Shown here in pieces: positions 24,819 through 35,402 of a stretch of 64,000 bases of DNA. The position numbers and the translations under genes are program-made. Below the pieces are notes generated by a model, which saw nothing but the letters and a program-made list of their open reading frames with translations, did no database searches and had not been told where the DNA came from. How positions within the stretch are numbered: position 1 is the stretch's first letter; each line of letters starts with the position of its first letter. Source of the stretch: Clostridia bacterium (lineage in GTDB: Bacteria; Bacillota; Clostridia; Oscillospirales; Acutalibacteraceae); assembly GCA_017414965.1 (NCBI GenBank), contig JAFQJL010000004.1, positions 1-64,000 on the forward strand, in the 5' to 3' direction.

Positions 24819-25111
24819 TGAACGCTTATGATGTGATTCTCGCTCCGGTCGTGACCGAAAAGGCTGTCGCCGGTATCGCCGAGAAAAAGTATACGTTCCG
24901 CGTTGCGCCGAATGCCAACAAGATCGAGATCAAGCAGGCCATCGAGACCATCTATGAGGGTGTCGAGGTTGCGAAGGTCAACACGATCAGCATGAAGGGC
25001 ACCAAACGCCGCACCGGTCGCTACGAGGGTTACACCTCTGACTGGAAGAAAGCGGTCGTTACGCTGAAAGAGGACTCCAAGACCATCGCCGATTTTGACG
25101 GCATGTTCTAA
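24818..25111 (+). CDS. rplW: 50S ribosomal protein L23
   Basis: 97-residue L23, located at the tunnel exit, docking site of trigger factor and SRP. Starts [16 protein letters not shown]; contains the family KGTKRRTGRYEGYTSDWKKA element. The start overlaps rplD. A 104-nt gap with short hairpins separates it from rplB. Confidence 0.97.
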   Translation: MNAYDVILAPVVTEKAVAGIAEKKYTFRVAPNANKIEIKQAIETIYEGVEVAKVNTISMKGTKRRTGRYEGYTSDWKKAVVTLKEDSKTIADFDGMF

Positions 25112-25215
25112 TTGACGGAGATCCACCGACTATGGATGCCTTTCGGTATCCGATAACTGGCAGGGATGGGGAGCGCGGCATGGTTCCCCGCAAAGCCAAG
25201 TAAGGAGTGAATGAA

Positions 25216-26049
25216 ATGCCTATCAAGACTTATAAGCCGACAAGCAACGGCCGCCGCAATATGTCTGTTGTGGATTACAGCGGACTGTCGAAGGTCAAGC
25301 CGGAACGCAGCTTGCTGGCTAAGAAATCCAAGAATGCCGGCCGTAACAGCTACGGTCGCATCACCGTCCGCCATCACGGCGGCGGCAACCGTCAGAAGTA
25401 TCGTATCATCGACTTCAAGCGCAACAAGTTCGATATGAGCGCCACGGTGCTGACGCTTGAGTACGATCCGAACCGCTCCGCGTTCATCGCGCTGGTTCAG
25501 TACGAAGACGGCGAGAAACGCTATATCATCGCGCCGGTGGGCGTGAAGGTCGGCGACAAGATCGAAAACGGCGAGACCGCGGACATCCGTCCGGGTAACG
25601 CGCTGCCGCTGTCGGCCATTCCGGTTGGTACCTACATCCACAACGTGGAGCTGTACCCGGGTAAGGGCGCGCAGCTGGCTCGTTCGGCCGGTGTTATGGC
25701 GCAGCTGATGGCGAAGGAAGGCAACCTGGCGATGATCCGCCTGCCCTCCTCCGAAATGCGCTACGTGCCGATGAACTGCATGGCTACCATCGGTCAGGTC
25801 GGCAACATCGACCACGCCAACGAGAAGATCGGTAAGGCCGGTCGTAAGCGTCACATGGGCTGGAGACCGCAGGTCCGCGGTTCCGTCATGAACCCGTGCG
25901 ATCACCCGCATGGTGGTGGTGAGGGCAAGAGCCCGATCGGTCGTCCGGGCCCGGTTACCCCGTGGGGCAAGCCGGCTCTGGGTTACAAGACCCGCGCCAA
26001 GCACAACCGTTCCGACAAGTTCATCGTGAAGCGTCGTAACGCGAAGTAA
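25216..26049 (+). CDS. rplB: 50S ribosomal protein L2
   Basis: 277-residue L2, needed for peptidyl transfer and subunit joining. Starts [15 protein letters not shown] and keeps the C-terminal [20 protein letters not shown] with the functionally important His. ATG 25216 follows AAGGAGTGAATGAA; a GTG at 25207 in frame would be inside that ribosome-binding region. Confidence 0.97.
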   Translation: MPIKTYKPTSNGRRNMSVVDYSGLSKVKPERSLLAKKSKNAGRNSYGRITVRHHGGGNRQKYRIIDFKRNKFDMSATVLTLEYDPNRSAFIALVQYEDGEKRYIIAPVGVKVGDKIENGETADIRPGNALPLSAIPVGTYIHNVELYPGKGAQLARSAGVMAQLMAKEGNLAMIRLPSSEMRYVPMNCMATIGQVGNIDHANEKIGKAGRKRHMGWRPQVRGSVMNPCDHPHGGGEGKSPIGRPGPVTPWGKPALGYKTRAKHNRSDKFIVKRRNAK

Positions 26050-26069
26050 TCGAAAGGAGAGACAGAAAT

Positions 26070-26342
26070 ATGAGCCGTAGTGTTAAAAAAGGACCGTTCG
26101 TACAGCCTGTTCTCCTTAAGAGAGTACAGGAAATGAACGCCGCCGGCGAGAAGCGTATCCTCAAGACGTGGAGCCGCTCGTCGACGATTTTCCCGGACTT
26201 CGTGGGCCACACCTTTGCGGTGCACGATGGTCGTAAGCATGTGCCGGTGTACGTCACCGAGGACATGGTTGGTCACAAACTCGGCGAATTTGCGCCGACT
26301 CGGACGTTCAAGGGCCACGCCGGTTCCAAGTCGTCCAAGTAA
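26070..26342 (+). CDS. rpsS: 30S ribosomal protein S19
   Basis: 90-residue S19 of the 30S head. [11 protein letters not shown] start and [31 protein letters not shown] core are diagnostic. GAAAGGAGAG ribosome site; between rplB and rplV as usual. Confidence 0.97.
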   Translation: MSRSVKKGPFVQPVLLKRVQEMNAAGEKRILKTWSRSSTIFPDFVGHTFAVHDGRKHVPVYVTEDMVGHKLGEFAPTRTFKGHAGSKSSK

Positions 26343-26361
26343 ACGGAAGGAGAGAGAAACA

Positions 26362-26697
26362 ATGGAAGCAAGAGCACAGGTTACCAATGTGCGCATTTCC
26401 CCGCGTAAAGTGAAGATTGTTCTCGATCTGATCCGTAACAAGCCGGTCGATATGGCGATCGCGATCGTGGAAAACACCCGCAAGTCCGCTTGCGAGCCGA
26501 TCGCGAAGCTGCTCAAGTCGGCGGTTGCGAATGCTGAAAACAACTTCAGCATGGACAAGAACAATCTGGTCGTTTCGGAATGCTTCGTCTGCCCCGGCAT
26601 GATCTTGAAGCGTATCCGTCCGGCCGCGAAGGGTGCTGCGCACCGTATCAACAAGAGAACCTCCCACATCACGGTGGTTCTTAAGGAAATGGACTAA
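26362..26697 (+). CDS. rplV: 50S ribosomal protein L22
   Basis: 111-residue L22, whose beta-hairpin lines the exit tunnel. Conserved RISPRKVKIVLDLIRNKPV start and RIRPAAKGAAHRINKRTSHITV hairpin. ATG 26362 follows AAGGAGAGAG; a longer in-frame opening inside rpsS is not used. Confidence 0.97.
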   Translation: MEARAQVTNVRISPRKVKIVLDLIRNKPVDMAIAIVENTRKSACEPIAKLLKSAVANAENNFSMDKNNLVVSECFVCPGMILKRIRPAAKGAAHRINKRTSHITVVLKEMD

Positions 26698-26712
26698 GAG
26701 GAGGAGGCAACT

Positions 26713-27387
26713 ATGGGACAGAAAGTGAATCCGCACGGCCTTCGAGTCGGCGTCATCAAAGATTGGGATTCCAAGTGGTTTGTCAAGGACAACAAGTTCG
26801 CTGACACCCTGGTTTCCGACTACAACATTCGTAAGTATCTGAAGAAGACCCTGTACAGCGCCGGTGTGTCCAAGATCACCATCGAGCGCGACCCGTCCCG
26901 CGTGCGCGTCAACGTGCACTGCGCGAAGCCGGGCATGGTCATCGGTAAGGGCGGCGTGGAATTGGAGAAATACCGCGCGGCCGCCGCGAAGGTCGCCGGC
27001 ACCGACAGCCTTGTGCTGAACGTGGTGGAGGTCAAGAACGCGGACACCAACGCGCAGCTCGTGGCGGAGAACATTGCTCTCCAGCTCGAGAAGCGTACGT
27101 CCTTCCGCCGCGCGATGAAGCAGGCGATCAGCCGTGCGATGAAGCTGGGCGCGAAGGGTATCAAGACGCAGTGCTCCGGCCGTCTGGGCGGCGCGGAAAT
27201 TGCGCGTACCGAACAGTATCACGAGGGCACGATTCCGCTGCAGACTCTGCGTGCGGACATCGACTACGGTTTCGCGGAGGCGAACACCACCTACGGCCGG
27301 ATCGGCGTTAAAGTCTGGGTCTACGGCGGCGAGGTTCTGGTGAGCTCGGCGAAGGCCCCGCGTCGTCGGGAAGGAGGCCGCAAGTAA
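26713..27387 (+). CDS. rpsC: 30S ribosomal protein S3
   Basis: 224-residue S3, part of the mRNA entry helicase site. [15 protein letters not shown] start, KH domain with [11 protein letters not shown] near residue 75, C-terminal domain ending in basic residues. Its TAA overlaps the rplP ATG by one base. Confidence 0.97.
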   Translation: MGQKVNPHGLRVGVIKDWDSKWFVKDNKFADTLVSDYNIRKYLKKTLYSAGVSKITIERDPSRVRVNVHCAKPGMVIGKGGVELEKYRAAAAKVAGTDSLVLNVVEVKNADTNAQLVAENIALQLEKRTSFRRAMKQAISRAMKLGAKGIKTQCSGRLGGAEIARTEQYHEGTIPLQTLRADIDYGFAEANTTYGRIGVKVWVYGGEVLVSSAKAPRRREGGRK

Positions 27388-27809
27388 TGTTACTTCCGAA
27401 GAGAGTAAAATACCGTCGCGTGCAGCGCGGTCGTCTGACCGGTAAAGCGTTGCGCGGCAACACGCTCGCTTATGGCGAGTATGGCTTGCAGGCCTGCGAA
27501 CCGGCCTGGATCAAGTCCAACCAGATTGAGGCCGCTCGTGTGGCCATGACCCGTTACACCAAGCGTGGCGGTAAGGTCTGGATCAAGATTTTCCCGGATA
27601 AGCCGGTAACGGCGAAGCCGGCCGAGACCCGAATGGGTTCCGGTAAAGGTTCCCCGGATTACTGGGTGGCCGTTGTGAAGCCGGGCCGTGTGATGTTTGA
27701 GATCGCCGGCGTAGAAGAGGCGCAGGCTCGCGAAGCCCTTCGCCTTGCGGCTATGAAATTGCCGATCAAAACCAAGGTCGTGTGCAGAACGGAAGGTGAG
27801 CAGGAATGA
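27387..27809 (+). CDS. rplP: 50S ribosomal protein L16
   Basis: 140-residue L16, contacts tRNA in the A site. [15 protein letters not shown] start and [20 protein letters not shown] core. Translationally coupled to rpsC (shared A) and to rpmC (4-base overlap). Confidence 0.97.
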   Translation: MLLPKRVKYRRVQRGRLTGKALRGNTLAYGEYGLQACEPAWIKSNQIEAARVAMTRYTKRGGKVWIKIFPDKPVTAKPAETRMGSGKGSPDYWVAVVKPGRVMFEIAGVEEAQAREALRLAAMKLPIKTKVVCRTEGEQE

Positions 27810-28015
27810 AGAAGAGCGAACTGAATAAGTTGAGAGACCTCAACAACGAGGAACTCGGCGCGAAGCTCGAAGAGCTGAAAGGCGAACTCTTCCGCCTGCG
27901 CTTCCAGCACGCGCTCAATCAGCTCGACAATCCGATGCGTCTGAAAGCCGTTCGTAAAGAGATTGCAACCGTAAAAATGTTGCAGCGTCAGAACGAGCTG
28001 AACGCTGAGGCTTGA
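27806..28015 (+). CDS. rpmC: 50S ribosomal protein L29
   Basis: 69-residue L29 at the tunnel exit. Helical [20 protein letters not shown] and the family [19 protein letters not shown] signature. ATG overlaps the end of rplP (ATGA). Confidence 0.96.
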   Translation: MKKSELNKLRDLNNEELGAKLEELKGELFRLRFQHALNQLDNPMRLKAVRKEIATVKMLQRQNELNAEA

Positions 28016-28038
28016 TTGACGGAAGGAGGAAACAATTC

Positions 28039-28296
28039 ATGAGTGATCGTAACCTGAGAAAGACGAGAACCGGTTTGGTTGTCAGCGATAAGATGGACAA
28101 GACGGTTGTCGTTGCGATCGTGGACAATGTCCGCCATCCGCTTTATAAGAAGATTGTCAAGCGTACTGTTAAACTGAAGGCCCATGACGAAAACAACGAG
28201 TGCCGCATCGGCGACCGCGTTTCCCTGATGGAGACCCGTCCGCTGTCGAAGGATAAGCGTTGGCGCGTCGTGGAGATCATCGAGAAGGCGAAGTAA
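28039..28296 (+). CDS. rpsQ: 30S ribosomal protein S17
   Basis: 85-residue S17, primary 16S-binding protein with OB fold. [19 protein letters not shown] start and [23 protein letters not shown] region. ATG 28039 follows AAGGAGGAAAC. Confidence 0.97.
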   Translation: MSDRNLRKTRTGLVVSDKMDKTVVVAIVDNVRHPLYKKIVKRTVKLKAHDENNECRIGDRVSLMETRPLSKDKRWRVVEIIEKAK

Positions 28297-28324
28297 GTCG
28301 GTTCACTGAAAGGAGGAACATCTG

Positions 28325-28693
28325 ATGATTCAACAGCAGAGTTATCTGAAAGTGGCCGACAACACCGGCGCGAAAGAGCTTATGTGCATTCGCGTTCTGG
28401 GTGGCTCCGGCCGCAGATATGCTAACATCGGCGACGTGGTGGTTGCTTCTGTTAAAAAAGCAGCACCCGGCGGCGTTGTGAAAAAGGGCGATGTCGTCAA
28501 GTGCGTCGTCGTTCGTTCGGTGAAGGGTGTCCGTCGTGCCGACGGTACCTACATCCGTTTTGATGAAAACGCGGCGGTCATCATCCGTGATGACAAGACC
28601 CCGCGTGGTACCCGTATCTTCGGGCCGGTGGCTCGCGAGCTTCGTGAGAAAGATTACACGAAGATCCTGAGCTTGGCTCCGGAAGTTCTGTAA
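28325..28693 (+). CDS. rplN: 50S ribosomal protein L14
   Basis: 122-residue L14 at the subunit interface. [28 protein letters not shown] start and [28 protein letters not shown] end, both universal. AAGGAGGAAC ribosome site. Confidence 0.97.
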   Translation: MIQQQSYLKVADNTGAKELMCIRVLGGSGRRYANIGDVVVASVKKAAPGGVVKKGDVVKCVVVRSVKGVRRADGTYIRFDENAAVIIRDDKTPRGTRIFGPVARELREKDYTKILSLAPEVL

Positions 28694-28709
28694 GGAGGTG
28701 TCGGTAGAC

Positions 28710-29039
28710 ATGAAAAAAATGTTTGTCAAATCTGGCGACACCGTTGTTATCCTGAGCGGTAACGATAAGGGCAAGCAGGGCAAGGTTCTCGAAGTCAGCC
28801 CGTCCGAAGGCAAGGTTATTGTCGAGGGCGCGCACATCGTGACCAAGCACGTGAAACCGCGCAAGATGGGCGATCAGGGCGGCATCGTCAAGGTCGAAGG
28901 CGCCATCTATGCGGATAAGGTGCAGGTTGTCTGCCCGAGCTGCAAGAAGCCGACCCGCGTCGCGCACAAAGAGACGGTTGCCGATAACGGCAAAAAGCGT
29001 CAGATCCGCGTGTGCAAGCACTGCGGCGAAGCGCTGTAA
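28710..29039 (+). CDS. rplX: 50S ribosomal protein L24
   Basis: 109-residue L24, assembly initiator with KOW motif ([21 protein letters not shown]). A CxxC/CxxC pair (CPSC, CKHC) near the C terminus could bind zinc, which is seen in part of the L24 family. ATG 28710 is 11 nt after GGAGG; GTG 28698 overlaps that site and is not used. Confidence 0.96.
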   Translation: MKKMFVKSGDTVVILSGNDKGKQGKVLEVSPSEGKVIVEGAHIVTKHVKPRKMGDQGGIVKVEGAIYADKVQVVCPSCKKPTRVAHKETVADNGKKRQIRVCKHCGEAL

Positions 29040-29053
29040 GGAGGAACAAACGA

Positions 29054-29593
29054 ATGGCCAGATTAAAAGAATTTTACAAAAGTGAAGTTGCTCCGGCTCT
29101 GATGACCAAGTTTGGTTACAAGAGCACGATGCAGATCCCGAAGCTGGATAAGATCGTCATCAACTGCGGCTGCGGCGAAGCCCGCGAGAACGCGAAGGTG
29201 ATCGAGTCTGTGATGAACGACCTGTCGATCATCACCGGTCAGCGTCCGGTCGTCTGCAAGGCGAAGAAGTCTGTGGCGAACTTCAAACTGCGTGAAGGTA
29301 TGAACAACGGCGTGAAGGTCACCCTGCGTGGTGAGCGCATGTACGAGTTCCTGGATCGTTTGTTCAATGTTGCGCTGCCCCGCGTTCGTGACTTCCGCGG
29401 TATCAACCCGAACTCGTTCGATGGTCGCGGTAACTACAACATGGGTCTGAAAGAACAGCTCATCTTCCCGGAGATCGCTTATGACAAGGTGGATGCCGTT
29501 CGCGGTATGGATATCTGCTTTGTCACCACCGCTAAAAACGACGAAGAGGCCCGCGAACTGCTTTCGCTCATGGGCGCTCCGTTCGCACGCTAA
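29054..29593 (+). CDS. rplE: 50S ribosomal protein L5
   Basis: 179-residue L5, binds 5S rRNA and contacts P-site t[24 protein letters not shown] start, [25 protein letters not shown] core. ATG 29054 follows AAGGAGGAAC after rplX. Confidence 0.97.
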   Translation: MARLKEFYKSEVAPALMTKFGYKSTMQIPKLDKIVINCGCGEARENAKVIESVMNDLSIITGQRPVVCKAKKSVANFKLREGMNNGVKVTLRGERMYEFLDRLFNVALPRVRDFRGINPNSFDGRGNYNMGLKEQLIFPEIAYDKVDAVRGMDICFVTTAKNDEEARELLSLMGAPFAR

Positions 29594-29607
29594 GGAGGGA
29601 CGCAGAA

Positions 29608-29793
29608 ATGGCTAAGACATCGATGAAAATCAAGCAGCAGAGAGAGCCGAAGTTCTCGACGCGTGCGTATAACCGCTGCAAGATCTGCGGCCGTCCCCAT
29701 GCATACCTGCGCCGCTATGGCGTGTGCCGTATCTGCTTCCGTGAACTGGCTTACAAGGGCCAGATCCCGGGTGTCAAGAAGGCTAGCTGGTAA
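29608..29793 (+). CDS. rpsN: 30S ribosomal protein S14, type Z (zinc)
   Basis: 61-residue short S14 with two CxxC motifs (CKIC and CRIC), the zinc-binding form common in Gram-positive bacteria. [21 protein letters not shown] start, [11 protein letters not shown] end. A dependence on zinc follows from the family. Confidence 0.97.
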   Translation: MAKTSMKIKQQREPKFSTRAYNRCKICGRPHAYLRRYGVCRICFRELAYKGQIPGVKKASW

Positions 29794-29826
29794 GCAATAG
29801 CACTATTATAAGGAGGAAGAGGCATT

Positions 29827-30228
29827 ATGCAAATTACAGATACTATCGCCGATATGCTGACGCGTATTCGCAATGCGAGCACCGCCAAGCATGAAACGGT
29901 TGATATCCCCGCTTCCAACATGAAGAAGGCTATTGCCCAGATTCTTGTTGACGAGGGATACGTTAAGAGTTTCCAAGTGATCGAAGATGGCAAGCAGGGC
30001 GTCATTCGCGTCACCCTGAAGTACACCGGAGTGTCTCGCACGCCGGTTATCACGGGTCTGCGTCGCGTTTCCAAGCCGGGCCTGCGCATCTATTCCAGCA
30101 GTGAGGATATGCCGAAGGTCATGCGTGGCATCGGCATCGCGATCGTCTCCACCTCGAAGGGCGTTATGACCGACAAGTCGGCGCGCAAAGAGAACGTGGG
30201 CGGCGAAGTCCTCGCATTCGTGTGGTAA
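29827..30228 (+). CDS. rpsH: 30S ribosomal protein S8
   Basis: 133-residue S8, central-domain assembly protein. [28 protein letters not shown] start, [26 protein letters not shown] end. In E. coli it represses the spc operon; no S8-binding hairpin was recognised by eye in the mRNA here. Confidence 0.97.
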   Translation: MQITDTIADMLTRIRNASTAKHETVDIPASNMKKAIAQILVDEGYVKSFQVIEDGKQGVIRVTLKYTGVSRTPVITGLRRVSKPGLRIYSSSEDMPKVMRGIGIAIVSTSKGVMTDKSARKENVGGEVLAFVW

Positions 30229-30241
30229 GGGGGAGAGAGAT

Positions 30242-30787
30242 ATGTCGAGAATTGGACGTAAACCGATTGCAATCCCCGCCGGCGTCGAGGTCAAAGTGGC
30301 CGACGGCGTTGTCACCGTTAAGGGCCCGAAGGGCACCCTGAGCGCGGCTGTGAAGCCGTCGATCACGGTTGCCGTGGAAGGCACCGAAGTGCTGGTGACT
30401 CGCCCCAACGACGAGGCAACCAACCGTGCGCTGCACGGTGTAACCCGCACGACCATCGCGAACATGATCGAAGGCGTGACCAATGGTTTCAGCAAGACGT
30501 TGGAAGTCAACGGTGTTGGCTACCGTGCTGCGAAGAGCGGCAAAGACGTGACGCTGAACCTGGGCTTCAGCCATCCGGTCGTGGTGAGCGAGAACGACGA
30601 CATCAAGATCGATGTTCCGAACCCGAACACGCTGGTCATCAGCGGTATCGACAAGCAGAAGGTCGGTCAGTTTGCGGCGGAAGTCCGCAGCAAGCGCCCG
30701 CCGGAGCCGTATAAGGGCAAGGGCATCAAGTACTCCACCGAGGTCATCCGCCGCAAGGAGGGTAAGACCGGTGCGAAGGGTAAATAA
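30242..30787 (+). CDS. rplF: 50S ribosomal protein L6
   Basis: 181-residue L6 near the factor-binding site. [17 protein letters not shown] start and [14 protein letters not shown] signature of the second domain. Starts 13 nt after rpsH. Confidence 0.97.
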   Translation: MSRIGRKPIAIPAGVEVKVADGVVTVKGPKGTLSAAVKPSITVAVEGTEVLVTRPNDEATNRALHGVTRTTIANMIEGVTNGFSKTLEVNGVGYRAAKSGKDVTLNLGFSHPVVVSENDDIKIDVPNPNTLVISGIDKQKVGQFAAEVRSKRPPEPYKGKGIKYSTEVIRRKEGKTGAKGK

Positions 30788-30807
30788 GATAGGAGGAGTG
30801 AATTGAT

Positions 30808-31167
30808 ATGGTGAGCAAAAAAGACAACAACAAGGCTCGTCTGCACCGTCATGTTCGTGTGCGCGGCAAGATCTCCGGCACCGCCGAGCGTCCGCGTTTG
30901 AGCGTGTTCCGCTCCTCGAATCACATCTATGCGCAGGTCATTGATGACGTGGCAGGTGTGACCCTGGCGGCCGCGAACAGCACCGAAAAGGATTTCGGTA
31001 TGGCCGGTGGCAACAAGGAAGCTGCGAAGAAGGTTGGCGAACTCGTCGCGAAGCGTGCTCTGGAGAAGGGCATTTCGGAAGTCGTGTTTGACCGTAGCGG
31101 TTACGTGTATCACGGCCGTGTAGCGGAGCTGGCCGAAGGCGCCCGTGAGGGCGGCCTCAAGTTCTAA
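30808..31167 (+). CDS. rplR: 50S ribosomal protein L18
   Basis: 119-residue L18, 5S rRNA-binding. [27 protein letters not shown] start, [28 protein letters not shown] end. ATG 30808 is preceded by AGGAGTGAATTGAT. Confidence 0.97.
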   Translation: MVSKKDNNKARLHRHVRVRGKISGTAERPRLSVFRSSNHIYAQVIDDVAGVTLAAANSTEKDFGMAGGNKEAAKKVGELVAKRALEKGISEVVFDRSGYVYHGRVAELAEGAREGGLKF

Positions 31168-31186
31168 GGAAAGAGAGGGAAACACT

Positions 31187-31687
31187 TTGGACAGATTTGA
31201 CGCAAAAAAATCCGAATACATTGAAAAGCTCGTGGCGATCAACCGCGTTTCCAAGACTGTCAAGGGCGGCCGTGTGCAGAAGTTCGCGGCGCTGATGGTC
31301 GTGGGTGACGGCAATGGCACGGTGGGCTTCGGCGTGGGTAAATCCAGCGAAGTTCCGGATGCCATCCGCAAGGGCACGGAGGATGCGAAGAAGCACCTCG
31401 TGAAGATCACCATGAAGGATCACACGATCCCGCACGAAGTGACCGGCAAATTCGGTGCCGGCGTCGTGCTGATGAAGCCGGCGGCCCCCGGTACCGGTAT
31501 TATCGCCGGCGGTGCGGCCCGTGCCGTCATTGAGGCGGTCGGCATCAAAGATATCCGTACGAAGTCGCTTCGCTCGAACAACCCGTACAACGTGGTTAGC
31601 GCGACGATGGAAGGTCTGAAGGAACTGCGCTCGGTGGAAGCCGTTGCGGAGCTTCGCGGCAAGACCGCCAAAGAAATCTTGGGTTAA
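31187..31687 (+). CDS. rpsE: 30S ribosomal protein S5
   Basis: 166-residue S5, a fidelity protein at the mRNA entry site. S5 N-terminal dsRBD-like domain ([34 protein letters not shown]) and C-terminal domain ending KTAKEILG. The start appears to be the rare TTG 31187 ([11 protein letters not shown]) with GAGAGGG 8 nt upstream; the next possible ATG would cut conserved sequence, and the frame further upstream lies inside rplR. Confidence 0.95.
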   Translation: MDRFDAKKSEYIEKLVAINRVSKTVKGGRVQKFAALMVVGDGNGTVGFGVGKSSEVPDAIRKGTEDAKKHLVKITMKDHTIPHEVTGKFGAGVVLMKPAAPGTGIIAGGAARAVIEAVGIKDIRTKSLRSNNPYNVVSATMEGLKELRSVEAVAELRGKTAKEILG

Positions 31688-31702
31688 TGGGAGGACAGAA
31701 AA

Positions 31703-31897
31703 ATGGCTACTAAAAAAGCAAACGTTCTGACCATTAAGCTGGTGCGCAGCCTGATCGGCGCCAAGCCGAACCACGTGGCTGTTGCGGAGTCTTTGGGTTT
31801 GAAGAAAATCGGTGATGTTGTCAGCCAGCCTGACAACGCCGCCACTCAGGGTAAGGTGGCTAAGATTATCCACCTCATCGAGGTAACCAACGCGTAA
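31703..31897 (+). CDS. rpmD: 50S ribosomal protein L30
   Basis: 64-residue L30 with the ferredoxin-like pattern [28 protein letters not shown] 31703 follows GGGAGGAC. Between rpsE and rplO as in other Firmicutes. Confidence 0.96.
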   Translation: MATKKANVLTIKLVRSLIGAKPNHVAVAESLGLKKIGDVVSQPDNAATQGKVAKIIHLIEVTNA

Positions 31898-31923
31898 CCA
31901 AATCGACAAGGAGGTGCGAAATT

Positions 31924-32364
31924 ATGAAGCTGCATGAACTCTCTCCGGCGGAAGGTTCCGTCCGTGAGTCCAAGAGAATCGGCAGAGGCCATGGCTCCGG
32001 TCAGGGCAAAACTGCCGGTAAGGGCCACAAGGGTCAGAAAGCTCGTGCCGGACACGGTCAGCGTCCGGGCTTCGAGGGCGGTCAGATGCCGCTGGCTCGT
32101 CGTGTGCCGAAAAGAGGTTTCAACAACATTTTTGCGAGCGAGATCGTGGCGATCAACGTCGGCGATCTGAACGTGTTCGAAGCGAACGCGGTTGTAGACA
32201 TTGAGGCGCTGGTGAAAGCCGGTGTGATCAAGAAAGCCTGCGACGGCGTGAAGGTGCTGGCGAACGGCAAGCTCGACAAAGCCCTCACCGTGAAGGTGAA
32301 TGCCTACTCTGAATCCGCGAAGCAGAAGATTGAAGCCGCGGGCGGAAAGGCTGAGGTGATCTAA
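31924..32364 (+). CDS. rplO: 50S ribosomal protein L15
   Basis: 146-residue L15. [34 protein letters not shown] start, [17 protein letters not shown]. The last codons (GAGGTGATC) form a near-perfect ribosome site for secY, which starts one base after the stop. Confidence 0.97.
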   Translation: MKLHELSPAEGSVRESKRIGRGHGSGQGKTAGKGHKGQKARAGHGQRPGFEGGQMPLARRVPKRGFNNIFASEIVAINVGDLNVFEANAVVDIEALVKAGVIKKACDGVKVLANGKLDKALTVKVNAYSESAKQKIEAAGGKAEVI

Positions 32365-32365
32365 C

Positions 32366-33703
32366 ATGTTTCAGACGCTGCGTAACGCCTGGAAAGTCGT
32401 GGATCTCCGAAACAAGATTCTGTTCACGATTATGATCATCGTGATCTTCCGCATCGGTTCGGCTGTGTCCGTTCCGTTTGTGGATGTCGCCAAGATTGCC
32501 GAGGCTACGGCCGGCGGCACGGCGCTGGATCTTCTCACTATGATGTCCGGCGGCGGTTTCTCCGATGCGAGCATCTTTGCTCTGTCGGTCACGCCGTACA
32601 TCAACGCCAGCATTATCATTCAGCTGCTCACCGTGGCGATCAAGCCGCTGGAGCGCTGGGCGAAGGAAGGCGAGGCCGGCCGTAAAAAGCTCGGTCAGCT
32701 GACGCGCTATTGCACCGTCGGTTTGGGTCTTCTGCTGGGCGTGGCGTACTACTTTATGGTGCGCAACAACTACGAAGCGATCGTCGACGAAGCGCAGACC
32801 GGCTTTGCGGCTTGGTTTGCGGCCATCGTGATCGTACTGTGCTTTACGGCCGGTTCGGCGCTGATGATGTGGCTCGGTGAACAGATCAACGAGCACGGCA
32901 TCGGCAACGGCATCTCGATCCTGCTGTTTGCGGGTATCATTTCGCAGTTGCCGTCGGCGCTGACGATGCTGTGGGAAATGTTCTGGACCAACGGTCTGAA
33001 GTTCCTCATCGATGGCGATTCCACCGGTGTGACCTACACCGTGCTGACGCCGATCGTGATTCTGCTGTTCTTGGCGATGGTTATGTTCATCGTATACATC
33101 ACCGACGCAGAACGCCGCATTCCGGTGCAGTATGCCAAGCGTGTGGTCGGTCGTAAACAGTACGGCGGCCAGAACACGTTCATTCCGATCAAAGTCAATA
33201 TGTCCGGCGTTATGCCGATCATTTTGGCGGTTTCGATCATTTCGTTGCCCTCGATCATCACTCGTTTGATCCACGGCAACGACTACCTCACGGTGATGCA
33301 GGACAGTTGGTTCCTGCGCCTGTTTATGCAGGACAGCTGGGTGTATATCATCCTGTATTTCCTGATGATCATTGGCTTCGCCTTCTTCTATGTCACGATC
33401 CAGTATAATCCGGTGGAAATGGCCAACAATCTTCGTAAGAATTCGGGCGCCATTCCGGGTTACCGTCCGGGTAAACCGACTTCGGATTATATCAAGCGTG
33501 TCATCAACAAGGTGACCTTGATCGGCGCTCTTTGCTTGGGTCTGGTTGCGCTGTTCCCGGCCGTATTCGGCAAACTCAGCGGCTTCTACGGCTTGACCAT
33601 CGGCGGTACTTCGCTGATGATCGTGGTCGGCGTGGCGCTGGAAACGGTTCAGCAGATCGAGAGCCAGCTGATGATGCGCCACTATAAGGGCTTCCTCGAA
33701 TAA
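32366..33703 (+). CDS. secY: Protein translocase subunit SecY
   Basis: 445-residue membrane channel for Sec export, expected ten membrane segments, about 20-440. The plug region (FGGGAL-like, here MMSGGGFSDASIFALSVTPYINASIIIQLL) and GEQINEHGIGNGISILLFAGI are diagnostic; the C5 loop RRIPVQYAKRV binds ribosome and SecA. The ribosome site is inside the end of rplO, which couples the two genes. Reads into adk after 34 nt. Confidence 0.97.
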   Translation: MFQTLRNAWKVVDLRNKILFTIMIIVIFRIGSAVSVPFVDVAKIAEATAGGTALDLLTMMSGGGFSDASIFALSVTPYINASIIIQLLTVAIKPLERWAKEGEAGRKKLGQLTRYCTVGLGLLLGVAYYFMVRNNYEAIVDEAQTGFAAWFAAIVIVLCFTAGSALMMWLGEQINEHGIGNGISILLFAGIISQLPSALTMLWEMFWTNGLKFLIDGDSTGVTYTVLTPIVILLFLAMVMFIVYITDAERRIPVQYAKRVVGRKQYGGQNTFIPIKVNMSGVMPIILAVSIISLPSIITRLIHGNDYLTVMQDSWFLRLFMQDSWVYIILYFLMIIGFAFFYVTIQYNPVEMANNLRKNSGAIPGYRPGKPTSDYIKRVINKVTLIGALCLGLVALFPAVFGKLSGFYGLTIGGTSLMIVVGVALETVQQIESQLMMRHYKGFLE

Positions 33704-33737
33704 GTTTCCCCCAACCGATCGGAAAGGAGATTCTGAT

Positions 33738-34370
33738 ATGAAGCTCATCTTTTTAGGCGCTCCGGGCGCCGGAAAAGGTACTCAGGCCGAAAAGGTCAGC
33801 GAGTACCTGAACATCCCCACTATTTCCACGGGTAATATTATCCGTGAAGCGCTGAAGAACGGCACCGAGATGGGGCAGAAAGCCAAATCGTATATGGATG
33901 CCGGCACGCTGGTTCCGGATGAGGTCGTCATTGGCATCATCCGCGAACGGCTGGCCGAGCCGGATTGCGAAAACGGATTTATTCTGGATGGCTTCCCGCG
34001 TACCATTCCTCAGGCCGAGGCACTTGACCGTATGGGGATCGTCATCGACCGCATCATCGATATCGAGGTGCCGGACGATACGATCGCACAGCGTGTATCG
34101 GGTCGCCGTGTCTGCGCGGCGTGTGGCAGCTCCTACCACGTCGACTTTAAAAAGCCGCAGGTGGAAGGCGTGTGCGACCGCTGCCAAGGCACCCTCGTTC
34201 AGCGCAAGGATGACCAGCCGGAGACTGTAAAGGAACGTCTGGCGGTATATCATGAGCAGACCGAACCGCTTAAGGAGTATTACGCCAAGAGCGGCAAGCT
34301 GGTGATCGTGGAAGGACAGGAGCGTGTCGAAGACACCACCGCCCTGACACTGAAAGCCGTTGAGGAGTAA
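33738..34370 (+). CDS. adk: Adenylate kinase
   Basis: 210-residue enzyme interconverting ATP+AMP and 2 ADP. P-loop GAPGAGKGTQA at 7-17, AMP site TGNIIREAL, and a long LID (about 125-160) with Cys-x2-Cys (CAAC) and Cys-x2-Cys (CDRC), the zinc-binding form of Gram-positive bacteria. Its place between secY and map is the classic Firmicutes order. Confidence 0.97.
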   Translation: MKLIFLGAPGAGKGTQAEKVSEYLNIPTISTGNIIREALKNGTEMGQKAKSYMDAGTLVPDEVVIGIIRERLAEPDCENGFILDGFPRTIPQAEALDRMGIVIDRIIDIEVPDDTIAQRVSGRRVCAACGSSYHVDFKKPQVEGVCDRCQGTLVQRKDDQPETVKERLAVYHEQTEPLKEYYAKSGKLVIVEGQERVEDTTALTLKAVEE

Positions 34371-34374
34371 GCGC

Positions 34375-35121
34375 ATGATATCCATTAAAAACAGCCGCGA
34401 GCTTACAGCGATGCGAGATGCCTGTCGCATCTCGGCAGAGGCATTGCAGTATGCCGGAGAAATCGCCAAGGCCGGAATGACCACGGGTGAGATCGACGAT
34501 CTCATTCGTCGGTACATTGAGAAACAGGGCGCCAAGCCCTCGTTTCTCGGCTACGGCGGGTTCCCCGGATCTGCGTGTCTGTCGATCAACGAAACGGTCA
34601 TTCACGGCATACCGGGAAAACGTGTATTAAAAGACGGCGATATTTTGTCCGTCGATGTGGGCGCGTTTTATAACGGCTACCACGGCGATAACGCTTATAC
34701 GTTCCCGATCGGGAACGTGTCGGACGAAGCGATGCGATTGCTCTCTGCCACCAGAGAAAGTCTGGAAAAGGCGATCGAGCAAGCGGTCGCGGGAAACCGC
34801 GTAGGCGATATCGGCGCCGCCGTTTCGGCGTATGTCGAGGAGCGTGGCTACTCGGTTGTACGACAATTTGTCGGCCACGGAGTAGGCACGAACCTGCACG
34901 AGGATCCCAGCGTACCCAACTTTGGTACGGCCGGTCGCGGTCCCCGACTGCTACCGGGCATGACCATCGCCATCGAACCGATGGTGAATCAAGGAGTTTC
35001 AGAAGTCGAGATTTTACCCGACGGCTGGACGACTGTGACAAAGGATCGTAAGCTCTCTGCTCACTTTGAGCATACGGTCGCGATCACCACCGACGGCCCG
35101 GTCATTTTGACCTTGCCGTAA
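34375..35121 (+). CDS. map: Methionine aminopeptidase, type I
   Basis: 248-residue cytosolic metallopeptidase removing the initiator Met. Metal ligands lie in LSVDVGAFYNGYHGDNA (two Asp), GHGVG (His), and the two late Glu (AIEPMVN; HFEHT). ATG 34375 begins MISIKNSRELTAM, 4 nt after adk; an upstream in-frame extension overlaps adk and is rejected. Confidence 0.96.
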   Translation: MISIKNSRELTAMRDACRISAEALQYAGEIAKAGMTTGEIDDLIRRYIEKQGAKPSFLGYGGFPGSACLSINETVIHGIPGKRVLKDGDILSVDVGAFYNGYHGDNAYTFPIGNVSDEAMRLLSATRESLEKAIEQAVAGNRVGDIGAAVSAYVEERGYSVVRQFVGHGVGTNLHEDPSVPNFGTAGRGPRLLPGMTIAIEPMVNQGVSEVEILPDGWTTVTKDRKLSAHFEHTVAITTDGPVILTLP

Positions 35122-35140
35122 CTAACAAGGAGGCAATACC

Positions 35141-35359
35141 ATGTCCAAAGCGGACGTCATCGAGTTGGAAGGTACCGTTGTGGAAGCTCTTCCCAACGCC
35201 CAGTTTCAGGTAGAACTGGAAAACGGCCATCGTGTGCTGGCGCACATTTCCGGCAAACTGCGGACCAATTTCATCCGCATCCTGCCGGGTGACCACGTCA
35301 CCTTGGAAATGTCGCCGTACGATCTGACGAAAGGCCGCATTACCTGGCGAAAGAAGTAA
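35141..35359 (+). CDS. infA: Translation initiation factor IF-1
   Basis: 72-residue OB-fold factor that blocks the A site during initiation. [40 protein letters not shown] and [23 protein letters not shown] are the family pattern. AAGGAGGC ribosome site. Confidence 0.97.
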   Translation: MSKADVIELEGTVVEALPNAQFQVELENGHRVLAHISGKLRTNFIRILPGDHVTLEMSPYDLTKGRITWRKK

Positions 35360-35402
35360 ACAAACTAAAATGATTGCGCCGATAGGCGCAGGGAGGTATC
35401 TT